Shown here one piece after another: positions 1-8,150 of a stretch of DNA of 64,000 bases. Position numbers and translations under genes: made by a program. The stretch comes from Chloroflexota bacterium (GTDB lineage: Bacteria; Chloroflexota; UBA11872). The stretch's first letter is position 1; each line of letters opens with the position of its first letter. The stretch covers positions 51,924-115,923 of the forward strand of contig JAJECS010000018.1 of the NCBI GenBank assembly GCA_022821905.1, written 5' to 3'. The notes under the pieces are model-generated. The model was not told the DNA's origin, did no database searches, and saw only the letters and a program-made list of their open reading frames with translations.

Positions 1-951
1 CTCGGCCCTGACGTCCTCGACCGGCTCCTGCGGCGGATGCCAGATCGCATACTCCACCCGGCTCTCCTCCGAGATCACGAACGGCCCGTTCGGACCGCCC
101 TGCACCAGGCCCGGATAGATGGTGAAGTGCCCCGGACGCTTGAACATCGGGTGCGACTTGGTCTGGCCCCACTCTTCTTCCAGTTGGCGCAAGCCGTCCA
201 TGACGATCTGGGCCTTGTCGATGGAGGAGACGCCGATGGCCGCGCCGCCGCCGCCTGCGCGGATCAGCTCGTCGCGCATCGAGGCGTGCACCGCCTTGCC
301 CTTCACGGTCAGCGCCATGTAGAGCAGGCCGGGCGAGGCCGGGATGATGCCCAGGCGGTGCGGCGGGCCGGACGCCTCGGCCACGATCGCCGCATCAGCC
401 GTGTAGCCGCGCTCGATGGCCGCGCCAGTGCCGGCCTCGGTGTTCATCATCTCCTCGCCGACGACGAATTCGAGGATCACGTCGCCCTTGGGATGCAGCC
501 CGGCCTGCAGCACCGCTTTCAGGGCGATGAGCGTTGCCGCGTTGCCGCCCTTCATGTCGCACGAGCCGCGGCCCCAGATCTTGCCGTCGATGACCTCTCC
601 GCTCCACGGCCCGGCCTTCGACCAGTTGGCGTCCGGTCCGGGCGGCACCACGTCCACGTGGCCGTTGAACAGCAGCGACCGGCCCCCGCCCGCGCCGCTG
701 AACTTGCCGGCCAGGTTCGCGCGGCCTTTCTCGGCTTCCCACAGATCGGTCTCAAGGCCGACGGCCTCCATGAGCGGCTGGCAGAACTCGTTCACGCGGG
801 TTTCCCCGCCCAACGCCGCCGCCTGGTCGATCCCCGGATAGGTCGGGTTCACCGACGGGATGCGCACGGTGTCGATGGTCATCTGCACCAGCTCGTCGGC
901 CAGGGCGTCCACCTCGGCCAACACGCGCTCGCGGATTTGCGAATCTGTCAT
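1..951 (-). CDS. M20-family metallopeptidase/deacylase (ArgE/DapE-like), 3' end beyond window
   Basis: Zinc-dependent amidohydrolase of the acetylornithine deacetylase / succinyl-diaminopimelate desuccinylase group; the exact substrate cannot be assigned. The reading frame runs open from an ATG at 951 to the window edge, giving 317 residues without a stop. Visible family motifs are NGHVDVVPPG (H98 and D100, first metal ligand and its neighbour), GRGSCDMKGG (D132, bridging ligand) and VGEEMMNTEAGTG (E166-E167, catalytic base and ligand). A lid/dimerisation segment begins after the TVKGKAVHAS stretch. The protein is cytoplasmic, with no signal peptide. The long plus-strand ORF over the same DNA is an antisense shadow. 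Family is certain, specificity unknown. Confidence 0.9.
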   Translation of the reverse strand, partial: MTDSQIRERVLAEVDALADELVQMTIDTVRIPSVNPTYPGIDQAAALGGETRVNEFCQPLMEAVGLETDLWEAEKGRANLAGKFSGAGGGRSLLFNGHVDVVPPGPDANWSKAGPWSGEVIDGKIWGRGSCDMKGGNAATLIALKAVLQAGLHPKGDVILEFVVGEEMMNTEAGTGAAIERGYTADAAIVAEASGPPHRLGIIPASPGLLYMALTVKGKAVHASMRDELIRAGGGGAAIGVSSIDKAQIVMDGLRQLEEEWGQTKSHPMFKRPGHFTIYPGLVQGGPNGPFVISEESRVEYAIWHPPQEPVEDVRAE

Positions 952-1113
952 CGCAGCGACTCCTCGGCTCTACGGCTCGCTGGCCGCATGGTAAGCGCCG
1001 CAGTCTCAGACGTGCCGCGTGACTGCTTCCACACCTCGCAAGCCGGTGCCGCTTCAGTGATTCTCGCTGCGGACTCTTGGAAATCCGTTCACGGCCATTG
1101 GTAAGCTCCCCTT

Positions 1114-1150
1114 CCCCGTTCGTGGTGAGCCTGTCGAACCATGGACGGGG
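1114..1150. repeat. Dispersed repeat, family R4 (GTTCG...CGAAC hairpin)
   Basis: The stretch contains GTGGTGAGCCTGTCGAACC, the core of a repeat common in intergenic DNA of many high-GC bacteria. Inner arms GTTCG and CGAAC and outer arms CCCCGT (1114-1119) and ACGGGG (1145-1150) can pair. It lies in the 240-bp gap before the gene at 1193. No other copy was found in the window. Confidence 0.6.
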
Positions 1151-1192
1151 CCGACCAGCTCGAAACGTCGTATTGAGCGGGCTTGAGGATTC

Positions 1193-2365
1193 ATGAGCGC
1201 CGAACCGCAGCTATTCCGAATCAATCCTGACAGCCACGAATCCGAGAGGATCGACGAGGTCGAATTCGCGAGCCTCGGATTCCAGGAGCGACGCGACATT
1301 CAGGAATGGATCGCCGCCAATCCTGGCATTCTGGGCGAAGACCTGCTGGTCATCGGCAAGGAGTTCAGCGGCTTCGATCGAACCGACGAGCGGCTGGATC
1401 TCCTGGCGGTGGACGCGGACGGCCGGCTGGTCGTGATCGAATTGAAGCGCGACGACACGGGCTCCGACGCGCACTGGCAGGCAATCAAATACGCTAGCTA
1501 TCTCCACCGTGCCACCGCGGACAACGTCATTCCCATGCTGGCCGAGTACGCCGAGGTGTCTGAATCGGAAGCCACGGACTGGTTGCTGCGGCACCTCAAC
1601 GCCGACGACTTCAACGCCTTGAACAACGATCAGCGCATCATCCTGGCGAGCCACAGGTTTGCGCCGGAAGTTATCTCGGCCGCGCTCTGGCTGAACGAGA
1701 AGGCTCCCGGAGAAGATCTGATTACCTGCGTCCAACTGACTCCGTACCGCGACGGTGAGGCCGGTTCCTTGTACGTGCAGGCCAACACCATCATTCCCGT
1801 GCCGGGCGTTGACGAATACGTGATAGGCATCGGCGACGCTTCGAACGAGAAACTGCCTGTAGGACACCGTGTCAGTAAGTGGGTGCAGACCGCTGCGAGG
1901 AATCGCAACGATGAAGTCACGCGCTTTCTCAGAGACATTGCGGACCGCACCATCCAAAGCCTCCCTGGCCAGCTAAAGCCGGAAAAGCGAAGCAGGTGGG
2001 CAGGGCAGAGTGGTGACTATCGCTACTACCACCTGTGGTATGCGCGGCCCGAGTGGGGCAACTGGGATATGTTCTATTTCACCAATCTGTATCGCGAAGA
2101 TGAGCGTGACTCGGGTGCATGGCGGATCGACCTCGGGTTTCGCGGTTGCCAAGCGGTGAATGCAGAATCTTGGCTCGCTAATGTGAATGTCCACGACGAC
2201 CAACTGATCGATGGTGAGGGGAACGAGCTCCTGGTATCACGTCGAGCTAGTGCCTTGGACGCCTCTTTCGCCGACGCGCTAGCTACAACCCTCGCCCATT
2301 TCATCGAAGTCCTCACACCTCGAATCGACGCGATCCTGGACGAATCCAACGAAGAAGGCGCCTGA
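1193..2365 (+). CDS. PD-(D/E)XK nuclease-like protein (NucS/DUF91-type N-terminal domain)
   Basis: Product of 390 residues. The N-terminal half has the PD-(D/E)XK core: D69 in DERLDLLAVD, then E83 and K85 in VIELKRDDTG, with an upstream segment (QEWIAANPGILGEDLLVIGKE, about residues 38-57) characteristic of NucS-like nuclease domains. The C-terminal half (residues about 230-390) is rich in Trp and Tyr and is not recognised; it may bind DNA or a partner. Such proteins act in mismatch repair or defence; no restriction or repair partner lies next to it, so the role is open. The ATG at 1193 begins just before the conserved region. It ends with a normal TGA. Confidence 0.7.
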   Translation: MSAEPQLFRINPDSHESERIDEVEFASLGFQERRDIQEWIAANPGILGEDLLVIGKEFSGFDRTDERLDLLAVDADGRLVVIELKRDDTGSDAHWQAIKYASYLHRATADNVIPMLAEYAEVSESEATDWLLRHLNADDFNALNNDQRIILASHRFAPEVISAALWLNEKAPGEDLITCVQLTPYRDGEAGSLYVQANTIIPVPGVDEYVIGIGDASNEKLPVGHRVSKWVQTAARNRNDEVTRFLRDIADRTIQSLPGQLKPEKRSRWAGQSGDYRYYHLWYARPEWGNWDMFYFTNLYREDERDSGAWRIDLGFRGCQAVNAESWLANVNVHDDQLIDGEGNELLVSRRASALDASFADALATTLAHFIEVLTPRIDAILDESNEEGA

Positions 2366-2433
2366 GCGCTCCGTCCCGCCCTGCCGTATTCGCTCTTTCA
2401 ACGATTACCGGCTTCGGAGGCCTTTGCGACACC

Positions 2434-2465
2434 TTCCGTCATTCCCGCGAAGGCGGGAATCTAGC
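2434..2465. repeat. Dispersed palindromic repeat, family R1 copy a
   Basis: Arms ATTCCCGC (2441-2448) and GCGGGAAT (2453-2460) flank a GAAG loop, preceded by CTTCCGTC. The same element with a covarying stem is at 4575-4608 and a broken one at 17757-17814. It lies between the nuclease-like gene and the BNR gene. Confidence 0.75.
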
Positions 2466-2569
2466 CCAGACTCACTCTTGGGCGTTGCATGGTGCGTGTT
2501 GCGTTCACCCAGCGGCCGCTACCATCGGCACCCCCACTAATTCCGCCACCCCAGCAAAGCGAGCGCCAC

Positions 2570-3661
2570 ATGGCTGCCAAGACCATGCCCGAGAACCACG
2601 AAGCGCGGTGCCGCGGGCGCTACGAGCTGCCCGGCGTGACCGTCCAGGTCGAGAACACGATCACCCTCATTCCCGAGCAAGACCGCTTCTGTCCCGCCGG
2701 ATACCTGTTCAAGCTTCGCGACGGCCGCCTGATCGCGGGCAGCGTCCCCTCGGAGGATGGGGTAATGACGTGGCGCGAGTCACGGGACGCGGGCCAGACC
2801 TGGGCGCCGTCTCCGGCCTGGCCCAGCTGGCTCGTCCACCAGTTCCCCGACGGCGAGCTGATCGGGTTGGAGGGCTCGGAAGAGCCCTGGGTCGGCAAGA
2901 CCGATCGTCCGGGCGTTTACACGGGTCGCGCCTACCGTTCGACCGACGCGGGCGCAACGTTCAGCGCGGAGACGGTGGAAATCTCCGGCGTGCCGCCGCT
3001 CGCCGAAGGCGAGAGCGAGCGATGGGGCTTTCACGTTGACTCATACGTCGATCACAACATGGCGACGCTCAGCGACGGCAGTGTGCTGGCGGGCGCGCAT
3101 GGGCGGTTTGCGGGCCATCGCAAATACAGCACCTACGTCGTGCGCTCGGCGGACCGCGGCCGGAGCTGGCACTACTGGGGGACAGTTGCGTCGGACCTGA
3201 CGGCGGACGACCACGTGCGGATCGAGGGCTTCGATGAGCCGGCGCTGCTGATGCTCCCGAGCGGCGAATTGCTGTGCTTCATGCGCAGCGGGGGCCGCTA
3301 TGACGGAACCTATTCGCCGCTGTATCTGAGCCGGTCGGCGGACGACGGGCGCACCTGGAGCGTGGCCGATCCCATCGCCGACCGCGGCGTCTGGCCCAAC
3401 GCCTGCCGCATGGCCAACGGCGTGCTGGCGGTGATCTACGGCCGTCCCGGCGACTGGCTGGCCTTCAGCCTGGACGACGGCCACACCTGGATCGGGCACT
3501 TTTGCCTGCACCTGGGCACGCAGGCGTGGGACTGCGGCAGCTACGACTGGATCGAAGAGGTTGCCCCCGACACGCTGCTGGCCGCCTACGGACGCACCGA
3601 CCCGAACAACCCGCGTATGACCGAGGTGTCGGGGACCTTCATCACCGTCACCCGCACGTAG
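2570..3661 (+). CDS. BNR/Asp-box repeat protein (sialidase-fold, exo-alpha-sialidase-like)
   Basis: Predicted six-bladed beta-propeller of 363 residues, related to bacterial BNR glycosidase-like proteins. Asp-box motifs (SxDxGxTW type) are visible at about residues 71 (SRDAGQTW), 124 (STDAGATF), 193 (SADRGRSW), 256 (SADDGRTW) and 300 (SLDDGHTW). No signal peptide is seen, so it is probably cytoplasmic. The frame is open from 2489, but the ATG at 2570 is preferred because the upstream 27 residues are Pro-rich and look non-coding. A true sialidase Arg triad was not verified, so hydrolase activity is not proven. A second BNR protein is at 50170-51777. Neighbouring HpaI aldolase suggests sugar or sugar-acid catabolism. 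Confidence 0.8.
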   Translation: MAAKTMPENHEARCRGRYELPGVTVQVENTITLIPEQDRFCPAGYLFKLRDGRLIAGSVPSEDGVMTWRESRDAGQTWAPSPAWPSWLVHQFPDGELIGLEGSEEPWVGKTDRPGVYTGRAYRSTDAGATFSAETVEISGVPPLAEGESERWGFHVDSYVDHNMATLSDGSVLAGAHGRFAGHRKYSTYVVRSADRGRSWHYWGTVASDLTADDHVRIEGFDEPALLMLPSGELLCFMRSGGRYDGTYSPLYLSRSADDGRTWSVADPIADRGVWPNACRMANGVLAVIYGRPGDWLAFSLDDGHTWIGHFCLHLGTQAWDCGSYDWIEEVAPDTLLAAYGRTDPNNPRMTEVSGTFITVTRT

Positions 3662-3761
3662 CCAGAACGTCGGCCTGACCGTCCCCTGCTGCCCGGCAGG
3701 CGCCCATGCCTTACGCTGGCAGCCGTTGCCGCTCCGTCGATCGCTGCGAGGAATCTTGAGC

Positions 3762-4514
3762 ATGGCCGAAATCCGACCGAACCGCATCAAGCACAGGCTC
3801 GCCGAGGGCAAGGTCGTCTCTGTCCCGGCCGGCGTGAACACACCCGACATGATCGACACCATGGGCCCGTGGGGATTCGACGGATTCTGGATCGAGGCCG
3901 AGCACGGGCCGGTCGACTTTGGCGACATTGCCGACCTCACGCGCGCCTGCGACCTGTGGGGTGTGACGTCGATTGTGCGCGTGAACCGCGTCGAGCCCGG
4001 CATCATCTACCGCACCCTCGACCAGGGGGCGCAGGGCATCGTGGTGCCGCACGTGAACACGGCGGACGAGGCGCGGCAGATCGTGGACGCCGCCAAGTTC
4101 GCGCCCATCGGGCACCGCGGCATGTTCGGCTCGCGCCAGGGATACGGCGTCGACGATTACCTGAACAAGGCGAACGACGAGACGCTAATCGTGATCCTGG
4201 TGGAGGACATCGTCGCGGTCCGCAACCTGCCGGAGCTGCTCGAGGTCGACCACATCGACGTGTTCTTCGTGGCGCCCTCGGACCTGGGCCAGAGCATGGG
4301 GATTCTCGATAGCAAAGCGCCCGAGATTCGGGAGCTGACGGAAAAGACGATCCGCCGGATCGTCGCCGCCGGCCGGACGGCGGGCACGCTCGCCTTTACG
4401 TCCGACGCGGCTCACTGGATCGATGTCGGCGCTCGCTTCCTGCACCCGCCCTGGACGCCCTGGCTCGAGGCCGGTGCGCGGGAGTTTCTCCAAAGCACCG
4501 GCAGCGGCTCCTGA
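3762..4514 (+). CDS. HpcH/HpaI aldolase/citrate lyase-family protein
   Basis: Class II (metal-dependent) aldolase fold that cleaves or forms 2-keto-3-deoxy acid type substrates to pyruvate plus an aldehyde. The 250-residue length is typical. Visible motifs: WIEAEHGP (residues 43-50), VRVN with R73, GIVVPHVNT (92-100), VEDIVAVRNL with metal ligand E148, and APSDLGQSMG with D174. The ATG at 3762 is chosen over an upstream ATG in frame at 3726 because family proteins start close to the conserved NRIKHRLAEGK helix. It follows the BNR gene by 100 bp and may be co-transcribed. Substrate is unknown. Confidence 0.9.
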   Translation: MAEIRPNRIKHRLAEGKVVSVPAGVNTPDMIDTMGPWGFDGFWIEAEHGPVDFGDIADLTRACDLWGVTSIVRVNRVEPGIIYRTLDQGAQGIVVPHVNTADEARQIVDAAKFAPIGHRGMFGSRQGYGVDDYLNKANDETLIVILVEDIVAVRNLPELLEVDHIDVFFVAPSDLGQSMGILDSKAPEIRELTEKTIRRIVAAGRTAGTLAFTSDAAHWIDVGARFLHPPWTPWLEAGAREFLQSTGSGS

Positions 4515-4574
4515 CCCGCAACTCGTCACGGACTCTGCCGGCGACAGCCCGCAGGTGGAGGCAACTGCGTAAAC

Positions 4575-4608
4575 CTTCCGTCATTCCGGCGAAAGCCGGA
4601 ATCCAGGG
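4575..4608. repeat. Dispersed palindromic repeat, family R1 copy b
   Basis: Arms ATTCCGGC (4583-4590) and GCCGGAAT (4595-4602) with a GAAA loop. Relative to copy a, one C-G stem pair is flipped to G-C, so the pairing is conserved although the bases differ. It is preceded by the shared flank AAACCTTCCGTC. Confidence 0.75.
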
Positions 4609-4633
4609 GCCGCTGAACCTGCTAACCCACGAA

Positions 4634-4660
4634 TAGGGCGGTTCGCGGACCGCCCCTACG
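4634..4660. repeat. Dispersed palindromic repeat, family R2 copy a
   Basis: The core is GGGCGGTTCGCGGACCGCCC, an almost perfect palindrome, followed by CTACGG. A second copy with a perfect core is at 37751-37773. It lies between convergent genes and might double as a terminator. Confidence 0.65.
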
Positions 4661-4693
4661 GAGCTCGAACCGAGGGAAGGGCGTAATCGGCTG

Positions 4694-5701
4694 CTACGGC
4701 ACCCGTGCCGCGGGCCACACCGGGTGCAGGGCGTACCAGCTGCGATAGCCGTAGCCGATCATCTCGGTCAGCACATCCGCCATGCGTTGCACGCCTTCCT
4801 GCAGGCCGTCGCTTGAGCGATCCAGATCGCGCAGGTGGATAGCGCGCCCGAAATAGCCCTGCACGCGCCCGTCGGGCAAACGCCGGGTGAAGGCGGGCAT
4901 CAGCGGTGCGCCGCTCATGATGCTCAGCAAGGCGGGGCCCTTGGGGAGGATCGCGGTCTCGCCGCACAGCTGCACCGGCACTCCGTCGCCGATGATCACT
5001 CGATCCGCGGCCAGTCCAACGGCCTCGTTGCGGCGCAGCGCCCGGAGCAGCGGGCGGGCGGCCTCGCGTTCGTCGTGCACCTCGATCCGGGCCTGTCGAC
5101 GAATCATCGCGAAGACACGCCCCAGCCAGTGTGGTCGCAGCCGTTCACCGGCGGAAGAGATGGGCGCGTGTCGCCGTCGCAACTCCCGGGCGGCGATCTC
5201 GAAGCTGGCGGCGTGCATGCTCACGATGATGGCGCCCCGACCTTCGTCTAAAGCCGCCGCCAGTTCCGACGAATTGATCTCGACGCGGCGGTGGCGGTGC
5301 CACCAATCCGGCCAGATCATCGTGAAGTACTCCACCAGATAACGGCCGTAGCTGGCATAGACGTCCCCGGCCGCGGCGTTCACGTCTTGCGCCGAGGCCG
5401 ATGGGCCCATGGCCACGGACAGGTTGGCGCGCAGTTGGCGTGAGCGACGCCCGCCTCGGGCATACACGCGGCGTCCCAGCCAGGCGGCGGCCGCATCGAC
5501 AAGACGCGCGGGCAGGATCGCCACGAGCAAAATGACCGCCAGCAGGAGCGCCGTCGCCGAATAGGACACGACCGTCCCCATCAGTTGCACGGCCTGAGCG
5601 AGGATGCGGCGTACGGCGCCCACCCAGTGCTTCGCCGAAAACTGTCCCGCCGCTATCACTGCGCCCTCCGGTGCCTGCCATGGGCAGTCGAAGTCCGGCA
5701 A
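4694..5701 (-). CDS. Lysophospholipid acyltransferase-family protein (HtrB/PatA-like)
   Basis: Membrane-associated acyltransferase of the LPLAT superfamily, 335 residues, resembling LpxL/HtrB and the actinobacterial phosphatidylinositol mannoside acyltransferase. A hydrophobic segment at about residues 42-66 should anchor it. The catalytic HX4E motif is HAASFE (H163, E168), followed by a conserved region ending in GPALLSIMSGAPLMPAF. No LPS genes are seen in the window, so a glycolipid acyltransferase is more likely than lipid A synthesis; this is inference. The TTG at 5701 gives the full frame, and a GTG at 5659 would give a slightly shorter protein. It faces the HpaI gene. Confidence 0.8.
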   Translation of the reverse strand: MPDFDCPWQAPEGAVIAAGQFSAKHWVGAVRRILAQAVQLMGTVVSYSATALLLAVILLVAILPARLVDAAAAWLGRRVYARGGRRSRQLRANLSVAMGPSASAQDVNAAAGDVYASYGRYLVEYFTMIWPDWWHRHRRVEINSSELAAALDEGRGAIIVSMHAASFEIAARELRRRHAPISSAGERLRPHWLGRVFAMIRRQARIEVHDEREAARPLLRALRRNEAVGLAADRVIIGDGVPVQLCGETAILPKGPALLSIMSGAPLMPAFTRRLPDGRVQGYFGRAIHLRDLDRSSDGLQEGVQRMADVLTEMIGYGYRSWYALHPVWPAARVP

Positions 5702-6018
5702 CGGCAGAATTTACCAGCCCCGCGCGACGGCATCCGTGAGGTTGGCGCCCAAGTGCTCATGGCATTGGCCCGACCCGGGTGCGTCGGCCGTTCCCAGGGA
5801 CGAAGCGGCGCCGGCGGGTGCGCGGCGCGACACTTGATCGAAGCGCCTCTGGAGGAGTGGCGAAGACGTCAACGGCCAGACGACCCATGGCAGCCTGCGG
5901 AGGCATGACAAGCGGTCCACGCGCGATACTCTCTCGCCTATGCGCCGCGCGACGAGATTGCAGGACACGTTTGCATTGGCCCGATCATGGTTTCCGGAAT
6001 GCCGGTGACTCGCGTTGC
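5702..6018. other. Intergenic region between divergent genes
   Basis: About 317 bp between the acyltransferase (minus) and the cytochrome lipoprotein (plus). It must hold both promoters, but no clear -35/-10 pair was recognised. The frame of the downstream gene remains open through it, without a likely start or coding signature. Confidence 0.4.
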
Positions 6019-6999
6019 GTGAACCGACGCGTGCGTAGATTCGACAGCGGTCGTCGGGACGCACCCAAGCGCCAATCGAATGGGCTCTCGAGCATTTCGC
6101 GACTAGCCGGCCTCATCGTCGCGTTCGGGTTACTGTGCCTGGCATGCGGGGAGGCCGCGGCCCCGCCTCCCACATCGGCGCCCACGCCGGCTTCGACGCC
6201 GACGGCAGTAACGAGGCTCGCGCCGACCCCCACGGTTGAGCCTGAGCCAACGTCTACGCCGGAACCCACGCCGACCTTGACGCCTGAGCCCACGGTGACG
6301 CCAACGCCGGACCCGGATCCCACGCCTTCGCCCGAGCCGACGCCCACGCCAGATCCCACGCCGACACCGGCGGCCACTCCAACGTCCTCGCCGGAACCGA
6401 CGGCTTCCCCGGAGCCCAGCCCGACGGCCGAGCCGACACCCACGCCGGTGCCCACCCCAACACCGGACCCGACCCCGACCCCGCTGCCCACGCCGACATC
6501 AACTCCCATGCCGACTCCTACGCCGGAACCTACGCCGACGCCGCTACCGACCGCCACGCCGACCCCGCAACCGACTCCCACACCGACGCCCGAACCGACT
6601 CCGACGCCCACGCCGGAGCCCACGCCAACGCCGCGGCCAACACCGACCCCTGTGCCTCAACCCACGCCAACCCCCACGCCGGAGCCCACGCCCACACCGG
6701 CGGCGCCCGATCCGGCCTCGGGGGCATCGCTGGTCCGTGCCATTGGCTGCGAGGCATGCCACAGCGCTGACGGTTCCGACGGCATCGGGCCCACCTGGCA
6801 GGGCGTCTACCTCAGCCAGGTCACGCTGACCGACGGCTCAACGGTCCTTGCCGACGACGCCTACCTGCTGCGCGCGATCGTGGACCCCAACGCCGAAGTC
6901 GTCGAGGGATACGAGGCGGGTCTGATGCAGGCCGACCTCGACACGCTGCTCTCGCGGGAAGAGCTGCTGGCGATCGTGGCCTATATCAAGTCGCTCTAG
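6019..6999 (+). CDS. Lipoprotein cytochrome c with a long Pro-Thr linker
   Basis: Predicted surface-anchored mono-haem cytochrome, 326 residues from a GTG at 6019 (a GTG at 6031 is an alternative; the frame is open from 5779). A hydrophobic signal, [17 protein letters not shown], ends in a lipobox (LCLAC-GEA). A linker of about 180 residues, almost all Pro-Thr with Glu, Asp and Ala, follows. The C-terminal 92 residues are a class I cytochrome c domain: haem motif CEACH (244-248), IGPTW after it, and a candidate Met ligand in GLMQ. The tail resembles the cytochrome domain fused to caa3-type oxidase subunit II. It lies near the cytochrome-peroxiredoxin cassettes at 8151-11209 and probably belongs to the same extracytoplasmic electron-transfer set. 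Confidence 0.85.
   Translation: MNRRVRRFDSGRRDAPKRQSNGLSSISRLAGLIVAFGLLCLACGEAAAPPPTSAPTPASTPTAVTRLAPTPTVEPEPTSTPEPTPTLTPEPTVTPTPDPDPTPSPEPTPTPDPTPTPAATPTSSPEPTASPEPSPTAEPTPTPVPTPTPDPTPTPLPTPTSTPMPTPTPEPTPTPLPTATPTPQPTPTPTPEPTPTPTPEPTPTPRPTPTPVPQPTPTPTPEPTPTPAAPDPASGASLVRAIGCEACHSADGSDGIGPTWQGVYLSQVTLTDGSTVLADDAYLLRAIVDPNAEVVEGYEAGLMQADLDTLLSREELLAIVAYIKSL
6190..6700 (+). repeat. Low-complexity Pro-Thr codon repeat
   Basis: Degenerate hexanucleotide array (CCNACN units) coding for the PTPTPEP linker of the cytochrome lipoprotein. The antisense strand therefore shows a long open Gly-Val frame that is not a gene. Confidence 0.9.
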
Positions 7000-7010
7000 C
7001 CGCGGGCCGC

Positions 7011-8075
7011 CTACGCGTCGCTGATGGGCAGCGTGATCCGGGCGTTGCCGGCGTCCTGCGAGTGCAGCGCCGCCAGCAGCACCTCCACGACCTGACGCGA
7101 GGTGCGACCGTCCATCGAGGGGCGGCCGCCGTGGTGAATCAGCTGCACCATCTCGTCCACGCAACCGGCGATGTGGCCGACCGTGTAGTGCGGCCGGGGC
7201 AGCGAGCGCAGCTGAAAGCCGCGCTCGTTCTGGACGGTGACGGTGGCGTTGTCCGAGTCGCCGACGCGCGCAATGCCGGCGGTGCCCAGGACTTCCAGGG
7301 TGAACACCTGCGGCATGGTCTTGCACATGTTCCAGAAGGCGCGCACGCCGTTGTCGAACTCGACGACAACGGACATGGCGGGATCGGTATCGGGATCGTG
7401 GCCGCCGTCGCTGGCATAGCGCGGGGGGTAATTCTCGAATCCGGCTTCGGCGATCGCGTAGACCGCGGTGGGTGTGCCGCCGGCATACCAGAGGATCGTG
7501 TCGAACATGTGGGTGCCGTTGCGAAACAGCATCGCGCGCGGTCCGCCCTGGTTGGCGATGATCCGCTGCACCTCGCCGATCTCGCCCGACGCGATCACCT
7601 CGGCGACCTGCACCCACGGGAACATCCAGCGCCGCGTGTGGTCCACCAGCATGGGAACGCCCGCGCTCTCCACGGCGGCGATCATGCGGTCGGCGTCGGC
7701 CAGCGTCGAGGCGATGGGCTTCTCGCAGATGATCCCGCGCACCCCGGCGTCGACCGCGTCGACGACGATCTGCGCGTGCCGGTCGTCGGGCGTCGCCACG
7801 CTGATCACGTCCAACTGCTCGCGCTCGAGCATCTCGCGGTAGTCGGTGTAGCCACGCACGTCGGGCAGCACGTCGGCCCAGGTGTCGCGAAAGTCGTCCA
7901 GCTTCTCGGGCACGATGTCGCACACGGCCACGGGTTCGGTTTCGGCGACGTGGCGATAGGCGGCGACGTGGGAGTGGGGCATCTCGACGCCGGTGCCGGG
8001 TCCCGGGCCTGGCGCGGGACGATTGGCTCCGATGCCGGTCAGGCCGACCACGCCGGCCCGCAGCGGATTATTCAT
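7011..8075 (-). CDS. Gfo/Idh/MocA-family NAD(P)-dependent oxidoreductase
   Basis: Sugar or inositol dehydrogenase-like enzyme, 354 residues: an N-terminal Rossmann domain and a C-terminal alpha/beta substrate domain. Visible are a beta1 strand RAGVVGLTGIG, the ISVATPDDRH segment, and the signature ICEKP with catalytic K119. The P-loop is unusual: it carries an inserted Pro-Gly-rich stretch (NRPAPGPGPGTG, residues 18-29) before HSHVAAYRHV. It starts at an ATG at 8075 and lies between the redox lipoproteins without an obvious functional link to them. Substrate unknown. Confidence 0.9.
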   Translation of the reverse strand: MNNPLRAGVVGLTGIGANRPAPGPGPGTGVEMPHSHVAAYRHVAETEPVAVCDIVPEKLDDFRDTWADVLPDVRGYTDYREMLEREQLDVISVATPDDRHAQIVVDAVDAGVRGIICEKPIASTLADADRMIAAVESAGVPMLVDHTRRWMFPWVQVAEVIASGEIGEVQRIIANQGGPRAMLFRNGTHMFDTILWYAGGTPTAVYAIAEAGFENYPPRYASDGGHDPDTDPAMSVVVEFDNGVRAFWNMCKTMPQVFTLEVLGTAGIARVGDSDNATVTVQNERGFQLRSLPRPHYTVGHIAGCVDEMVQLIHHGGRPSMDGRTSRQVVEVLLAALHSQDAGNARITLPISDA

Positions 8076-8150
8076 GGAGATATCCGTCAGTTAGCGCGGC
8101 GGCGATTGTAGGCGCGTGGGCCGCGGCGCGCAGCGGGCGGTTTAGCGTTT

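Noticed and set aside
5985..6623. Minus-strand Gly-Val-rich ORF
   Set aside because: It is the antisense of the Pro-Thr linker of the cytochrome lipoprotein; it has no ribosome site.
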